From contig UBWZ01000007.1 in the NCBI GenBank assembly GCA_900469345.1, positions 1-64,000 on the forward strand: a DNA stretch of 64,000 bases. Reading direction: 5' to 3'. Made by a program: the position numbers and the translations under genes. The DNA comes from Hyphomicrobiales bacterium. GTDB lineage: Bacteria; Pseudomonadota; Alphaproteobacteria; Rhizobiales; Rhizobiaceae. The notes below the pieces were generated by a model. The model was not told the origin of the DNA and did not search any database. It saw only the letters and a program-made list of their open reading frames with translations. Of this stretch, positions 26,082 to 34,696 are shown in pieces (within the stretch, counting starts at the first letter, position 1; the number at the start of each line of letters is the position of its first letter).

Positions 26082-26816
26082 ATGACACAACGCTATATGC
26101 TGCTGACGGGCGCCAGCCGCGGCATCGGACACGCCACGGTCAAGCTGTTCCTCGAGAAAGGCTGGCGCGTGCTGACGGTCTCCCGGCAACCCTTTTCGGA
26201 GGAGTGCCGGTGGCCCTCGGCGCGCGAAAGTCACCTCCAGGCCGACCTCGCCGATCTTTCGCAAATCGACCGGCTGGTGGCGGAGGTTCGGGAACGCCTG
26301 GATGGTGCCGCCCTCCATGCTCTCGTGAACAATGCCGGCATCTCGCCGAAGGGCCCCGATGGCGCGCGCCTTGGCGTCCTCGATTCGGACGCCCTGACCT
26401 GGACGACGGTGCTGAACGTCAACCTGGTCTCGATCGCACTCCTCGCCCGTGCCCTTTTACCTGAACTGGAGGCCGCGCAGGGATCGATCGTCAATGTCAC
26501 GTCGATTGCCGGTTCGCGGGTTCATCCCTTTGCGGGCGTCGCCTATGCGGCATCCAAGGCGGGCCTCGCCGCACTCACCCGGGAAATCGCACATGAATTC
26601 GGCTCGCACGGCGTGCGCGCCAACGCGATCGCGCCCGGCGAAATTGCGACCTCCATCCTGTCGCCGGGGACCGACCTGCTGGTCGAGACCAATGTCCCGA
26701 TGAGGAGGCTCGGCACGCCGCTCGAGGTCGCCGAAACCATCCATTTCCTGTGCAGCGAAAAATCCGCCTACATCAACGGTGCGGAAATCCACATCAACGG
26801 CGGACAGCACGTCTGA
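26082..26816 (+). CDS. Short-chain dehydrogenase/reductase (SDR)
   Basis: 244 residues. Nucleotide motif TGASRGIG, NNAGISPKG, catalytic Ser in NVTSIAGS, YAASK (Tyr and Lys) and a C-terminal INGAEIHINGGQHV make a classical SDR. It would interconvert an alcohol and a ketone with NAD(P)H in the cytoplasm. Last intact gene of the probable operon that starts with the polyamine-type binding protein; it begins 61 bases after the GGT gene. Confidence 0.88.
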   Translation: MTQRYMLLTGASRGIGHATVKLFLEKGWRVLTVSRQPFSEECRWPSARESHLQADLADLSQIDRLVAEVRERLDGAALHALVNNAGISPKGPDGARLGVLDSDALTWTTVLNVNLVSIALLARALLPELEAAQGSIVNVTSIAGSRVHPFAGVAYAASKAGLAALTREIAHEFGSHGVRANAIAPGEIATSILSPGTDLLVETNVPMRRLGTPLEVAETIHFLCSEKSAYINGAEIHINGGQHV

Positions 26817-26868
26817 AGCCTGAAAAAATCGGTCATACTGTCGTCATAGCCTGGGCGGTTCGCAGTGA

Positions 26869-26949
26869 TCAGACGGGTTCGAGGTGCCATCCCCTGGCTC
26901 TCTCGTTTGCGCGAACAAGTCTCGCCATCGCCGCCGCCATCTCGCGGCC
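26869..26949 (-). pseudogene. Relic of an FGGY sugar-kinase C-terminus
   Basis: Read on the minus strand from about 26949 to the stop at 26869-26871, the frame gives MARLVRANERARGWHLEPV. This matches the end of the intact FGGY kinase at 35248 (RLARFAQAVERAKGWHLDP). The nucleotides also align around the stop (CGAGGTGCCATCCC in both). Only the last 20-27 codons are recognisable and no start is present. Confidence 0.6.
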
Positions 26950-26959
26950 TGCTCCGCAG

Positions 26960-27421
26960 CGGCCCATCGCCAACGGCTGGCCGCTCGCCGCCGTGGCCGG
27001 CAGCCGCCGCATGATGGAAGGCGCTTCCAAGGTCTTCGTCACCGGCTCGTTCTAGTACGGCTCGGCCTCCATGGCAGCGGCCCTCAAGACCCTGCATATC
27101 CTGAGGACGACGGACGCGCTTGCGCATACCGAGGCGATGTGACAGCGTCTGCGCGACGGTCTCGATGCAATTGCCGAAAGACACGGATTCGAGCTGAGCC
27201 AGACCGGCCCGCTGCAAATGCCGATGGTACGGTTCCACAACGATCCCGACCTCGCAATCGCCAACGCCTTCTGTGCTGCGGCACTCCGCCACGGCCTCTA
27301 CCTGCATCCTCGTCACAACATGTTTCTTTGCGCAGCCCACCAGCCGGAGGACATCGACCGGGCGCTGGGGGCGGCCGACAAGGCGATGCGGGACATTCCC
27401 GCCATGTCGTCGCACGCCTGA
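26960..27421 (+). pseudogene. Decayed class III aminotransferase (GSA-aminomutase-like), C-terminal part
   Basis: One reading frame carries the C-terminal third of a class III aminotransferase: RPIANGWPLAAVAGSRRMME, then KVFVTGSF followed by a TAG where such enzymes have Trp-Tyr-Gly. It continues GSASMAAALKTLHILR, a second stop (TGA at 27139-27141), and QRLRDGLDAIAERHG to CAAALRHGLYLHPRHNMFL. The N-terminal two thirds, with the cofactor lysine region, are missing. Two in-frame stops and the truncation make it non-functional. Confidence 0.8.
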
Positions 27422-27495
27422 ATAACCGGATGCTGCCGGCGGACGATCGCACGCGTTCGCCGGTCCCTGCTCAGCTGCCGCCAGACGAGGCTCCT

Positions 27496-27825
27496 ATGAC
27501 CGACAATCTCGTTTCATGCGCCCTTGCTCGGGGAGTGGCGATCGTGACGCTGTGCAATCCGCCCGTCAACGCGCTCTCGAATGGCCTGCGTGCGGCTTTG
27601 CTATCCACCCTGCAGGAGCTCGCAGAGAGGGATCATCTCTCGGCCATCATCCTCACCGCGACCGGTCGCGTCTTCATCGCCGGCGCCGACATTACCGAGA
27701 TGGACCTTCCGCCGGAGCGGCCGTATCACCCGTCGTCGTCCAGCTTTCCGGTTCGGCTGCGGCTTCGAGGCCATGCCCGGAGAGGATCCCTTGCCGCGTC
27801 GAGATCTGTCGTCAGATGCGAATAG
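27496..27825 (+). pseudogene. Truncated enoyl-CoA hydratase (FadB/FadJ-type N-terminus)
   Basis: ATG 27496 begins MTDNLVSCALARGVAIVTLCNPPVNALS, and the frame continues to GRVFIAGADITEMDLPPERP. That is the first part of a crotonase domain as found in bifunctional hydratase/3-hydroxyacyl-CoA dehydrogenases. Homology stops after about 78 residues. The remaining codons are out-of-frame debris, including FGCGFEAM in another frame, which recalls the oxyanion GGGxE segment. A full gene would exceed 650 residues. Its end overlaps the converging lldD-like gene by 14 bases. Confidence 0.75.
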
Positions 27826-28990
27826 AAACTGATGGAAGCTCGATAATTTCTGTCACACCCAACAGCCCCATATTTCTATGCAATTCACTTGAAAGAATGC
27901 TTGCGGCCTTTTCGACACCGGTTTGTGAGCCTACCGCCGCGGCGTAGAGGAACGGCCTCCCCACGAACACGAATTTTGCACCAGTCGCGAGGGCTTTTAC
28001 GATATCTGTCCCCCGACGAATACCACCATCGATCATCACGACCGTTTCTGATCCCACTTTGTCCACTATCGCAGGCAGAGCTTTCATCGGGGCTATAGCG
28101 CCATCAAGTTGCCTGCCGCCATGGTTGGAAACGATGATGCCATCCGCCCCGCGCTCTACGGCCATGGCTGCATCTTCAGGATGAAGTATGCCCTTCACGA
28201 CCAGATTCCCTGTCCATCTTTGCCTGATCCGGCTGAAGTGGTCCCAGCTCAGATGATCCTTCTTGCCGAAATCGCGCATGACGTTCGACGCAATGATCGG
28301 CGCACCGCGCGTCGCATACGAGTTCTCGAAATGGGGGATGCCGTGATTGAGTATCGTTCGTGCGAAGGTCCCGATCGTCCAGGCCGGATGGGTCAATCCC
28401 TGCCAGGCAAGACGAAGGCTTGGTCGAAGAGGGGTCGAGAAGCCAGCGCGAATATTGTTTTCGCGATTTGCCAGCACGGCGGTATCCACCGTCAGAACCA
28501 GGGTTTTGTAGCCTGCCGAAGCCACGCGATCTATCAATCCATCGATCCGGTCCGGCTCTCCCGGAAGATACGCCTGAAACCATGACCGGGGTGCAGCTTC
28601 GACGATCTCCTCCAACCGTATCAGGGATGAGCCGCTCATGATCATGGCAATCCCCGCATCCTGCGCAGCCCTGGCAAGGACGAGATCGCCACGATACGCC
28701 ATCAGGGCGCTTATACCCATTGGCGCTATCCCAAGCGGCGCGCTCCACTCCTCACCGAACAAGATTGTCTTCGTGGTTCTGGCCGAAACGTTTCTCAGCA
28801 CCCGCGGAGTGAGGCTTATGTCTTTGAACGCCTCGGCATTCATGCGCAAAGAGCCATTCGTCTCGCTCGCCCCGGCAATGTACCCAAAGAGCGGCGCGGG
28901 CAGATGACGTTTCGCCAGAACCTCAAAATCATCAAGAGACAGGACATCGAGCAAGCGATGCCCTGCCGATGCAGAAAGATCGGAAACCAT
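27812..28990 (-). CDS. FMN-dependent alpha-hydroxy-acid oxidase/dehydrogenase (LldD-like)
   Basis: 392 residues, the usual family length. FMN-barrel features: PLGIAPMGISALM, VDTAVLANRENNIRAGF, VKGILHPEDA with the flavin-contacting Lys, and SNHGGRQLDGA with catalytic His and Arg. Then VMIDGGIRRGTDIVKALA and FVGRPFLY. Such enzymes oxidise L-lactate, mandelate, glycolate or other 2-hydroxy acids to 2-oxo acids. It lies 89 bases downstream of tctA on the same strand, so it probably oxidises the acid imported by the TctABC system. The substrate is not determined. Confidence 0.88.
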   Translation of the reverse strand: MVSDLSASAGHRLLDVLSLDDFEVLAKRHLPAPLFGYIAGASETNGSLRMNAEAFKDISLTPRVLRNVSARTTKTILFGEEWSAPLGIAPMGISALMAYRGDLVLARAAQDAGIAMIMSGSSLIRLEEIVEAAPRSWFQAYLPGEPDRIDGLIDRVASAGYKTLVLTVDTAVLANRENNIRAGFSTPLRPSLRLAWQGLTHPAWTIGTFARTILNHGIPHFENSYATRGAPIIASNVMRDFGKKDHLSWDHFSRIRQRWTGNLVVKGILHPEDAAMAVERGADGIIVSNHGGRQLDGAIAPMKALPAIVDKVGSETVVMIDGGIRRGTDIVKALATGAKFVFVGRPFLYAAAVGSQTGVEKAASILSSELHRNMGLLGVTEIIELPSVSIRI

Positions 28991-29079
28991 GATTTCAGCC
29001 TTCAGCGATGACCAACTGGGCGGCGCTTCGACTTGCCTCGAAGACGGTGACCAAGGGCACCTCTCGGCGCCCTTTTCTG

Positions 29080-30588
29080 TCAGTCTTCGCTCGCCTCGAA
29101 AGCCGCTTTTCTGTTCTTGCGAATGGTGGGCAGGATCAGCGTGAGCAGCATCGCGGCCGTGATGACCAGGAGGAAGGCGCTGATTGGTCGCTCGAAGAAA
29201 ACCAGCCAGTCACCCTGCGACAAGAGCATCGCACGGCGCAGGTTTGTTTCCAGGAGCGGGCCAAGAACAAAGCCGAGAAGCAAAGGACCCGGCTCGCATC
29301 TTGCCTTTCGCAGGACGTATCCAAGGATACCGAAGAGGATGACCAGCGCCACGTCGAAGCCACGATTGCTGACGCTGTAAACACCGACACAGCAGAACAG
29401 CAAAATAGCCGGATACATCAGGCGGTAAGGGATCTGCAGAAGCTTCACCCACAGTCCGATCAACGGCAGATTGATGACGAGCAGCATGGCGTTGCCGAGC
29501 CACATCGAAGCGACCAGACCCCAGAACAGTTCCGGCTGGTTCTGGATGACCGATGGGCCGGGGGTAATGCCGTGGATCGTCATCGCGCCCAGCATCATGG
29601 CCATGATGGAGTTCGAAGGGATACCCAGCGTCAGAAGCGGGATGAACGACGCCTGCGCACCTGCATTGTTCGCAGCTTCTGGACCGGCAACACCTGCAAT
29701 CGCACCGTGACCGAACTTCTCGGGCGTCTTCGAAATGCGCTTTTCGACCGAATAGGCACTGAACGCGCTCAACGTCGCGCCGCCGCCCGGCAGAACGCCC
29801 AGGATCGTTCCAACACCGGTGCCGCGCAGAACCGCGGCCCAGCTGTCCTTGAATTCTTCACGGGTCGGCCACAGCCGACCGATCTTGCTTTGCAGAACGC
29901 CGCGGATTTCCTTGGATTCAAGGTTGGTGGCAATTTCAGCAATACCAAACAGACCGACGGCGATCACGACGAAATCGATGCCATCGTAAAGCTCGGTCGA
30001 GCCGAAGGTCATGCGGGCCGAGCCGCTGTTGACGTCGATGCCAACCATGCCGAGTACGAGACCGAGGCAGACCATGCCGATGGCTTTCACGACAGAACCA
30101 TGGGCGAGAATCGTGGCAGCGAGCAGCCCGAAGATACACAACGCGACGTATTCGGCCGGTCCAAAGGACAGTGCGAAGGCAGACAGCGTCGGTCCGGCAA
30201 TGGCCAGAGCGATTGTTGCAACCGTGCCCGCGAAAAACGAGCCGAGCGCGGCAATTGCCAAGGCGGCACCCGCCCTGCCCTTTCGGGCCATTTGGTAACC
30301 GTCGATCGCGGTGACCACCGCCGAGGCTTCACCCGGGAGGTTGACCAGAATGGCTGTCGTCGAGCCACCATACTGCGCGCCGTAGAAAATGCCGGCCAGC
30401 ATGATCAAAGCCCCGAGCGGCGGCAGGAAGAAGGTCACGGGGAGAAGAATTGCCACGGTCGCGGTCGGGCCGATACCAGGTAGGACGCCGATCAGGGTTC
30501 CGAGAAGCGCGCCGATGAAACAGAACATCAGATTGGTGGGTGTCAGGGCCTCGGAAAATCCGAGCATAAGGACGTCGAGAAAAGCCAT
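29080..30588 (-). CDS. tctA: Tripartite tricarboxylate transporter permease, large subunit (TctA)
   Basis: 502 residues with about a dozen hydrophobic helices. TctA signatures include GALLGTLIGVLPGIGPTATVAILLP near residue 30, MLAGIFYGAQYGGSTTAIL, and later LGIPSNSIMAMMLGAMTIHGI. With TctB and TctC it forms a cation-gradient-driven, binding-protein-dependent carboxylate importer in the inner membrane. Starts 31 bases after tctB. Confidence 0.93.
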   Translation of the reverse strand: MAFLDVLMLGFSEALTPTNLMFCFIGALLGTLIGVLPGIGPTATVAILLPVTFFLPPLGALIMLAGIFYGAQYGGSTTAILVNLPGEASAVVTAIDGYQMARKGRAGAALAIAALGSFFAGTVATIALAIAGPTLSAFALSFGPAEYVALCIFGLLAATILAHGSVVKAIGMVCLGLVLGMVGIDVNSGSARMTFGSTELYDGIDFVVIAVGLFGIAEIATNLESKEIRGVLQSKIGRLWPTREEFKDSWAAVLRGTGVGTILGVLPGGGATLSAFSAYSVEKRISKTPEKFGHGAIAGVAGPEAANNAGAQASFIPLLTLGIPSNSIMAMMLGAMTIHGITPGPSVIQNQPELFWGLVASMWLGNAMLLVINLPLIGLWVKLLQIPYRLMYPAILLFCCVGVYSVSNRGFDVALVILFGILGYVLRKARCEPGPLLLGFVLGPLLETNLRRAMLLSQGDWLVFFERPISAFLLVITAAMLLTLILPTIRKNRKAAFEASED

Positions 30589-30619
30589 CGAAATAATCCG
30601 ATCAAATCAGGAAAGGTCG

Positions 30620-31081
30620 TCAGAAGGGCCAGATCGGCATCTGGACGCCCAGTCCGTAAACGAAGAGAAGCGCGCCGAGCGTCGTCAGCACTGCGGTCGA
30701 GATGAAAATCTCCTTCCAGCGCGATTCCGGATCGGCGAGACTTCCCACAACCAGAAGCCAGATGGTTGCAGCGACAAAGCCGAAGCGTTCGGCTGCAAAC
30801 GCAAATCCTGCGATGGCGGCAACCAGAATAAGCAGCGGCTTGGGGTTAACCGCATCCAGTGCCTCATGCGGCTTGGACCACGCCTTGATGAGGACGATCG
30901 CGCCGATGAGCGCAATGATGCCGCACAGGGATTTGGGAAGAAAGCCAGGGCCCATCATGGCCGGAGTGCCGTATGTCAGGTCACGCCCGGCCCAAAGGCC
31001 AAGCGCTCCCAGAAATATCAGTACGCCGCCCGCAAGAATGTCGGGAAAGTCCCGACCGTTTGCTGCAGGCTTCGTGCTCAT
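30620..31081 (-). CDS. tctB: Tripartite tricarboxylate transporter small membrane subunit (TctB)
   Basis: 153 residues from the ATG at 31079-31081, which overlaps the tctC stop (ATGA); an upstream TTG at 31093 is less likely. Four hydrophobic helices, with DILAGGVLIFLGALGLWAG first and the last around TTLGALLFVYGL, as in TctB/DUF1468 proteins. Small integral partner of TctA. Confidence 0.88.
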   Translation of the reverse strand: MSTKPAANGRDFPDILAGGVLIFLGALGLWAGRDLTYGTPAMMGPGFLPKSLCGIIALIGAIVLIKAWSKPHEALDAVNPKPLLILVAAIAGFAFAAERFGFVAATIWLLVVGSLADPESRWKEIFISTAVLTTLGALLFVYGLGVQMPIWPF

Positions 31082-32037
31082 TGCTGCACCCAAGGTGTCG
31101 TGTCCCAGATCTTCTGGAAGCGAGCGAGACGGGTGGGCATTTCCTTTTCCCAGTCAGGGCCGCTGAGATAGGCCAGCGGCAGCGCCATCTGCTTGGCCTG
31201 CTTCTGGAACTCGGGATTATCCAGCGTTGCCTTGACGGCGGCGGCGAAACGGTCGGCGATTTCAGCCGGCACCTCACGCGGAGCCGCAATGCCGCGCTCG
31301 GAAGTCATCTCGACGTTGAATCCGGATTCGATGGCGGTCGGAACGTCTGGAAGCTCAGGCGAGCGCTCCTTGCCGAAGGTATTGATCATCCGCAGGCCGG
31401 ACGTATCGTTGCCGCCGAACTCGCTGACGTTGAGACCGCCACCGGTCACCTGTGCGCCAAGGATCGCGGTGCGAGTTTCGCCGGCACCGTTGAACGGAAT
31501 GTGCGTGATCTTCGCCCCGGCTTCAGCGCCGAGAATGATGATGGCAAGGTGATCATCCGTGCCGATGCCGGACGAGCCGAACGAAACCGCACCGGGCTTT
31601 GCTTTCGCTGCTTCGACGAATTGCGCGATGGTTTTGATTTCCGACGCCGCAGGAACGACGATAGCGGCCGGGTCATCTACGATACGAGCGATCGGCTTGA
31701 TAGTCTTTGGATCGTAGCCGAGCTTTCTCTGCACCTGCATGGACAAGAAACCGGGCGTGTTGATGTAGGAGAAGGTGTAGCCATCCGGCTTGGCCTTTGC
31801 CAACGCCGTATAGGCGATTTCGCCAGAAGCGCCGGGGCGGTTCTCGATGACGATGTCTGCGCCCAGTTCCTTTTCAAGATAGGGCTGCATGGCACGCGCC
31901 ATGACGTCTGTGCTGCCGCCCGGCGCGAAGGCAACGATCATCTGAATGGGTCGATCCTTCGGCCACTCGGCATGCGCCGAGCCAATCGTTGCAAGCAAAG
32001 TGCCGGCCGCCAAAATCGCCGTTCTTATCGTATTCAT
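31078..32037 (-). CDS. tctC: Tripartite tricarboxylate transporter substrate-binding protein (TctC/Bug type)
   Basis: 319 residues from the ATG at 32035-32037, which has GGAGG upstream. A Sec signal peptide ends at GSAHA-EW. The mature protein begins WPKDRPIQMIVAFAPGGSTDVMAR, the hallmark of Bug proteins, and continues IVIENRPGASGEIAYTALAKAKPDG. Binds the carboxylate in the periplasm. First structural gene of the transporter operon, 51 bases downstream of the IclR gene and on the same strand. Confidence 0.92.
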   Translation of the reverse strand: MNTIRTAILAAGTLLATIGSAHAEWPKDRPIQMIVAFAPGGSTDVMARAMQPYLEKELGADIVIENRPGASGEIAYTALAKAKPDGYTFSYINTPGFLSMQVQRKLGYDPKTIKPIARIVDDPAAIVVPAASEIKTIAQFVEAAKAKPGAVSFGSSGIGTDDHLAIIILGAEAGAKITHIPFNGAGETRTAILGAQVTGGGLNVSEFGGNDTSGLRMINTFGKERSPELPDVPTAIESGFNVEMTSERGIAAPREVPAEIADRFAAAVKATLDNPEFQKQAKQMALPLAYLSGPDWEKEMPTRLARFQKIWDTTPWVQQ

Positions 32038-32088
32038 TGATATGCTCCTCCCACGGAACGCTATGCGGGCCCGGCACCCGCTCTGCAA

Positions 32089-32784
32089 CTAGCCGGGGTG
32101 TCCTCCAAGCGCAGCGCTGAGTTTGCGCGCTGCAGCGCGGAGAATTTCGAGATTTTTCGAGACGGCCTCGTCGTTGAAACGCGATGGCGGGCCGGTCAAA
32201 GCCAGAGAACCGAAAAGGGTTTGTCCGTCGCGGTAGACCGGGACAGCGACGCTCGCGACCTGTGGGTCGCGCTCACCGATGGTGACATGAAACCCCTTCG
32301 CGCGAATATCGTCGTAGAGCTTTCCGCTGGCACCGGTGAAAGCCAGGATGACACGCCCTGGCGCGCCACGATCGAGCGGCATCGAATCGCCCACACGCGC
32401 CGAGTGGCGGATCGATTGCGTGGAATCGTGTCTGTGGAGGCAGACGCGGACATCGCCTTCCTTCACGTAAACCGCAGCGCTCTCGCCGCTCTCATCGCTG
32501 ATCTGGGTAAGCAAGGGCTCAACGATCGCAGCTGATTTGAACGTGGATTGATACAGCCCGCCGAGACGCACGAGCTTTGGGCCTAGCCGCCAGCTGGCAT
32601 CATCATTGCGAACGAGCATGGAGGATTTGGCAAGCGAGCGCGCGATGCGCAGCACTGTGGATTTGTCGAGTTCCGTTCGGCGCGCAAGCTCTCCGAGCGT
32701 CAACGAATAGTCGACGTCGGTGAAAGCTTCCAGCATCGAAACAGCGCGTTCGACAGCTGCGACACCTGAAGAATTACCTGACAT
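32089..32784 (-). CDS. IclR-family regulator of the tct/lldD cluster
   Basis: 231 residues. The N-terminal winged helix reads ERAVSMLEAFTDVDYSLTLGELARRTELDKSTVLRIARSLAKS. The effector domain has GRVILAFTG, VTIGERDPQVASVAVPVYR and SLALTGPPSRF. It is read in the direction of tctC and divergent from the hydroxyacid dehydrogenase gene. A perfect palindrome lies in the shared promoter. It probably controls both arms and senses the imported hydroxy acid. Confidence 0.9.
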   Translation of the reverse strand: MSGNSSGVAAVERAVSMLEAFTDVDYSLTLGELARRTELDKSTVLRIARSLAKSSMLVRNDDASWRLGPKLVRLGGLYQSTFKSAAIVEPLLTQISDESGESAAVYVKEGDVRVCLHRHDSTQSIRHSARVGDSMPLDRGAPGRVILAFTGASGKLYDDIRAKGFHVTIGERDPQVASVAVPVYRDGQTLFGSLALTGPPSRFNDEAVSKNLEILRAAARKLSAALGGHPG

Positions 32785-32807
32785 TGGTTCAACCTCCCGA
32801 GAAAAGA

Positions 32808-32828
32808 ATGTTGTACCAGGTACAACAT
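32808..32828. promoter_or_regulatory. 21-bp palindromic operator, probable IclR site
   Basis: ATGTTGTACC-A-GGTACAACAT is a perfect inverted repeat around one central base, in the 131-base divergent region between the IclR and hydroxyacid dehydrogenase genes. A further half-site, AGTACAA, follows at about 32839-32845. Length and arms resemble IclR-family operators. It lies 24 bases from the IclR start, where it could autoregulate that operon. Confidence 0.8.
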
Positions 32829-32915
32829 CTTTTCATCTAGTACAATAACCGATAATGAGGATTCGTCAACCGTCGCTCACCTATCAGGCGACGCACCGAA
32901 GTTCGGGAGGGATTA

Positions 32916-33938
32916 GTGAACGAAATCAATGCAGGAGAAGCTGCTGCAAACCTATCATCGGCAAAGGCGAGAGGTTTCAAGGTCCTTGTGACCGGGGCAG
33001 AATTGGCGCCTGAAGCAACAGAACTTCTTAAAAGCCATGCAATCGAAATCGTTTATGCGGATGGCTACAGCGGCCCGGAAAATCTCGCGGCGATCGCCAG
33101 ATCGAACGCGGTCGATGCGATCCTCGTCAGACAAGGCCAGATAAGCGATCAGGTCATCGCCTCCTCCTCCCGTCTTCGCGTCATCGCAAAACACGGCAGT
33201 GGTGTGGACAATATCGATCTCGACGCCGCCACCTCCCACCACATCCCGGTTCTGCGCGCCCTCGCGGCGAATGCCCAATCGGTCGCAGAGCTTGCGATCA
33301 CCCTGTCCGTGACACTGATGAAAGACATCGGCAGGCTGAGCGACACCGTGAAGGGCGGCGCATGGCCGAAGACGACATATGTCGGACGCGACCTCGCGGG
33401 CGCCTGCTTCGGCATTATCGGCTTTGGCGAGATCGGGCGCAGGACGGCGAAACTTGCGCAAGGGCTCGGCATGGAAACTATCGCATACGACCCGTTTGCG
33501 AAGGATGCAGATGGTACGCGCGTAAGCCGCGACCTGTCGGAGGTGCTTGCGCAAAGCGATATCGTCAGCCTGCATTGCCCGCTGACACCGCAGACCCAAC
33601 ACCTCATCAACGCCGAGCGGCTGAAGCTGATGAAGTCCACGGCCTTCATCGTCAACACGTCACGCGGCGCCGTTATCGACGAGGCTGCTCTTCTGGATGC
33701 GCTTGAAGTTGGAAGCATCGCTGGCGCCGCACTCGACAGCTTCGAACAAGAGCCGCCTGCGACCGATCACCCGTTCTGGGCTTTGCCAAACCTGATCGCA
33801 ACCCCTCACGTGGGCGGCGCAAGCCGATCGGCGCTCAGGAACATGGCCGTACAGAGTGCGCAGCACATTGTCGATGTCCTGACTGGCCTGCCCTTTGATC
33901 GTCGGGCGCTCGCCAACCAAAACCTCGCTCAGAACTAA
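32916..33938 (+). CDS. Hydroxyacid dehydrogenase, SerA-like (D-isomer family)
   Basis: 340 residues from GTG 32916, which follows GGGAGG. Features: KHGSGVDNIDLDAA, NAD motif GFGEIGRRTAKLAQ, catalytic Arg in NTSRGAVIDEAALL, Glu in FEQEPPATDHPFW and His in ATPHVGGASRSA. There is no ACT domain, so it is a stand-alone catabolic relative of phosphoglycerate dehydrogenase rather than the regulated SerA. First gene of a two-gene operon divergent from the IclR/tct operon. Confidence 0.88.
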   Translation: MNEINAGEAAANLSSAKARGFKVLVTGAELAPEATELLKSHAIEIVYADGYSGPENLAAIARSNAVDAILVRQGQISDQVIASSSRLRVIAKHGSGVDNIDLDAATSHHIPVLRALAANAQSVAELAITLSVTLMKDIGRLSDTVKGGAWPKTTYVGRDLAGACFGIIGFGEIGRRTAKLAQGLGMETIAYDPFAKDADGTRVSRDLSEVLAQSDIVSLHCPLTPQTQHLINAERLKLMKSTAFIVNTSRGAVIDEAALLDALEVGSIAGAALDSFEQEPPATDHPFWALPNLIATPHVGGASRSALRNMAVQSAQHIVDVLTGLPFDRRALANQNLAQN

Positions 33939-33968
33939 ACCGCCAGATATGAAAACGGAGGACGTGAA

Positions 33969-34643
33969 ATGTTGGGTTTCAGAGTATGCAGGCGCAAGCA
34001 GAACGTCAGCGCTGAATGGGTCGAGAAATTCAGAGCTCTGCCTGTCGCCAATGTGAGCGATGTCATGTCCCGCATGACATCGGGCGGGGCGCCGCTGCGA
34101 CCTTTCTATACGGGCCCGAGGATGGTCGGCGCCGCAGTGACGGTCAAGGCGCGTCCCGGCGACAACCTGATGGTCCACAAGGCACTCGACATCGCCGAGC
34201 CGGGCGACATCGTCGTCGTCGATGCCGGCGGTGATCTCAGCAATGCGATCATCGGGGAACTGATGGTTGCGCATGCAGCACAGCGGGGTCTCGGCGGCAT
34301 CGTCATCTTCGGCGCCATCCGCGACAGCGAGGAACTTCTAGAGGGCTCCTTCCCAGTCTTTGCCGCCGGCGTCACTCACCGCGGACCTTACAAGGATGGC
34401 CCGGGCGAAGTGAACGTCCCGATTGCCATCAACGGGATGGTCATCGAGCCGGGCGATCTCATCTGCGGTGACGCCGATGGACTTCTTTCCGTCCCGCTGT
34501 CATCGGTCGAAACCGTCTTCGAAGCCGCATCCAAAAAGCACGCGGCGGAAACAAAGCAGATGGAAAACATCAAGCTCGGCAAAAACGAACGCGCCTGGGT
34601 CGACGCGTCTCTCGCACGGCTCGGCTGTGTTATCGAAGACTGA
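33969..34643 (+). CDS. RraA-family protein, probable 4-hydroxy-2-oxo-acid aldolase
   Basis: 224 residues from ATG 33969, preceded by GGAGG. Motifs: NVSDVMSRMTSGGAPLRPF, VVVDAGGDLSNAIIGELMVAHAAQRGLGGIVIFGAIRDSEEL and PGDLICGDADGLLSVP. The GAIRD sequence supplies the Arg-Asp pair needed for metal-dependent aldolase activity, unlike the RraA-like protein at 23585. It starts 30 bases after the dehydrogenase and is followed by a hairpin. It may split the product of the hydroxy-acid pathway into pyruvate and another carbonyl compound. Confidence 0.83.
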   Translation: MLGFRVCRRKQNVSAEWVEKFRALPVANVSDVMSRMTSGGAPLRPFYTGPRMVGAAVTVKARPGDNLMVHKALDIAEPGDIVVVDAGGDLSNAIIGELMVAHAAQRGLGGIVIFGAIRDSEELLEGSFPVFAAGVTHRGPYKDGPGEVNVPIAINGMVIEPGDLICGDADGLLSVPLSSVETVFEAASKKHAAETKQMENIKLGKNERAWVDASLARLGCVIED

Positions 34644-34649
34644 GCAACA

Positions 34650-34675
34650 CGAGGCGTGGAAATGCCCACGCCTCG
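34650..34675 (+). terminator. Hairpin terminator after the RraA-family gene
   Basis: CGAGGCGTGG (34650-34659) pairs perfectly with CCACGCCTCG (34666-34675) around a 6-base loop, 6 bases after the stop. Only a short TT follows, so termination may be partly factor-dependent. Confidence 0.6.
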
Positions 34676-34696
34676 TTCAGCTGTCCGACCTGAGAG

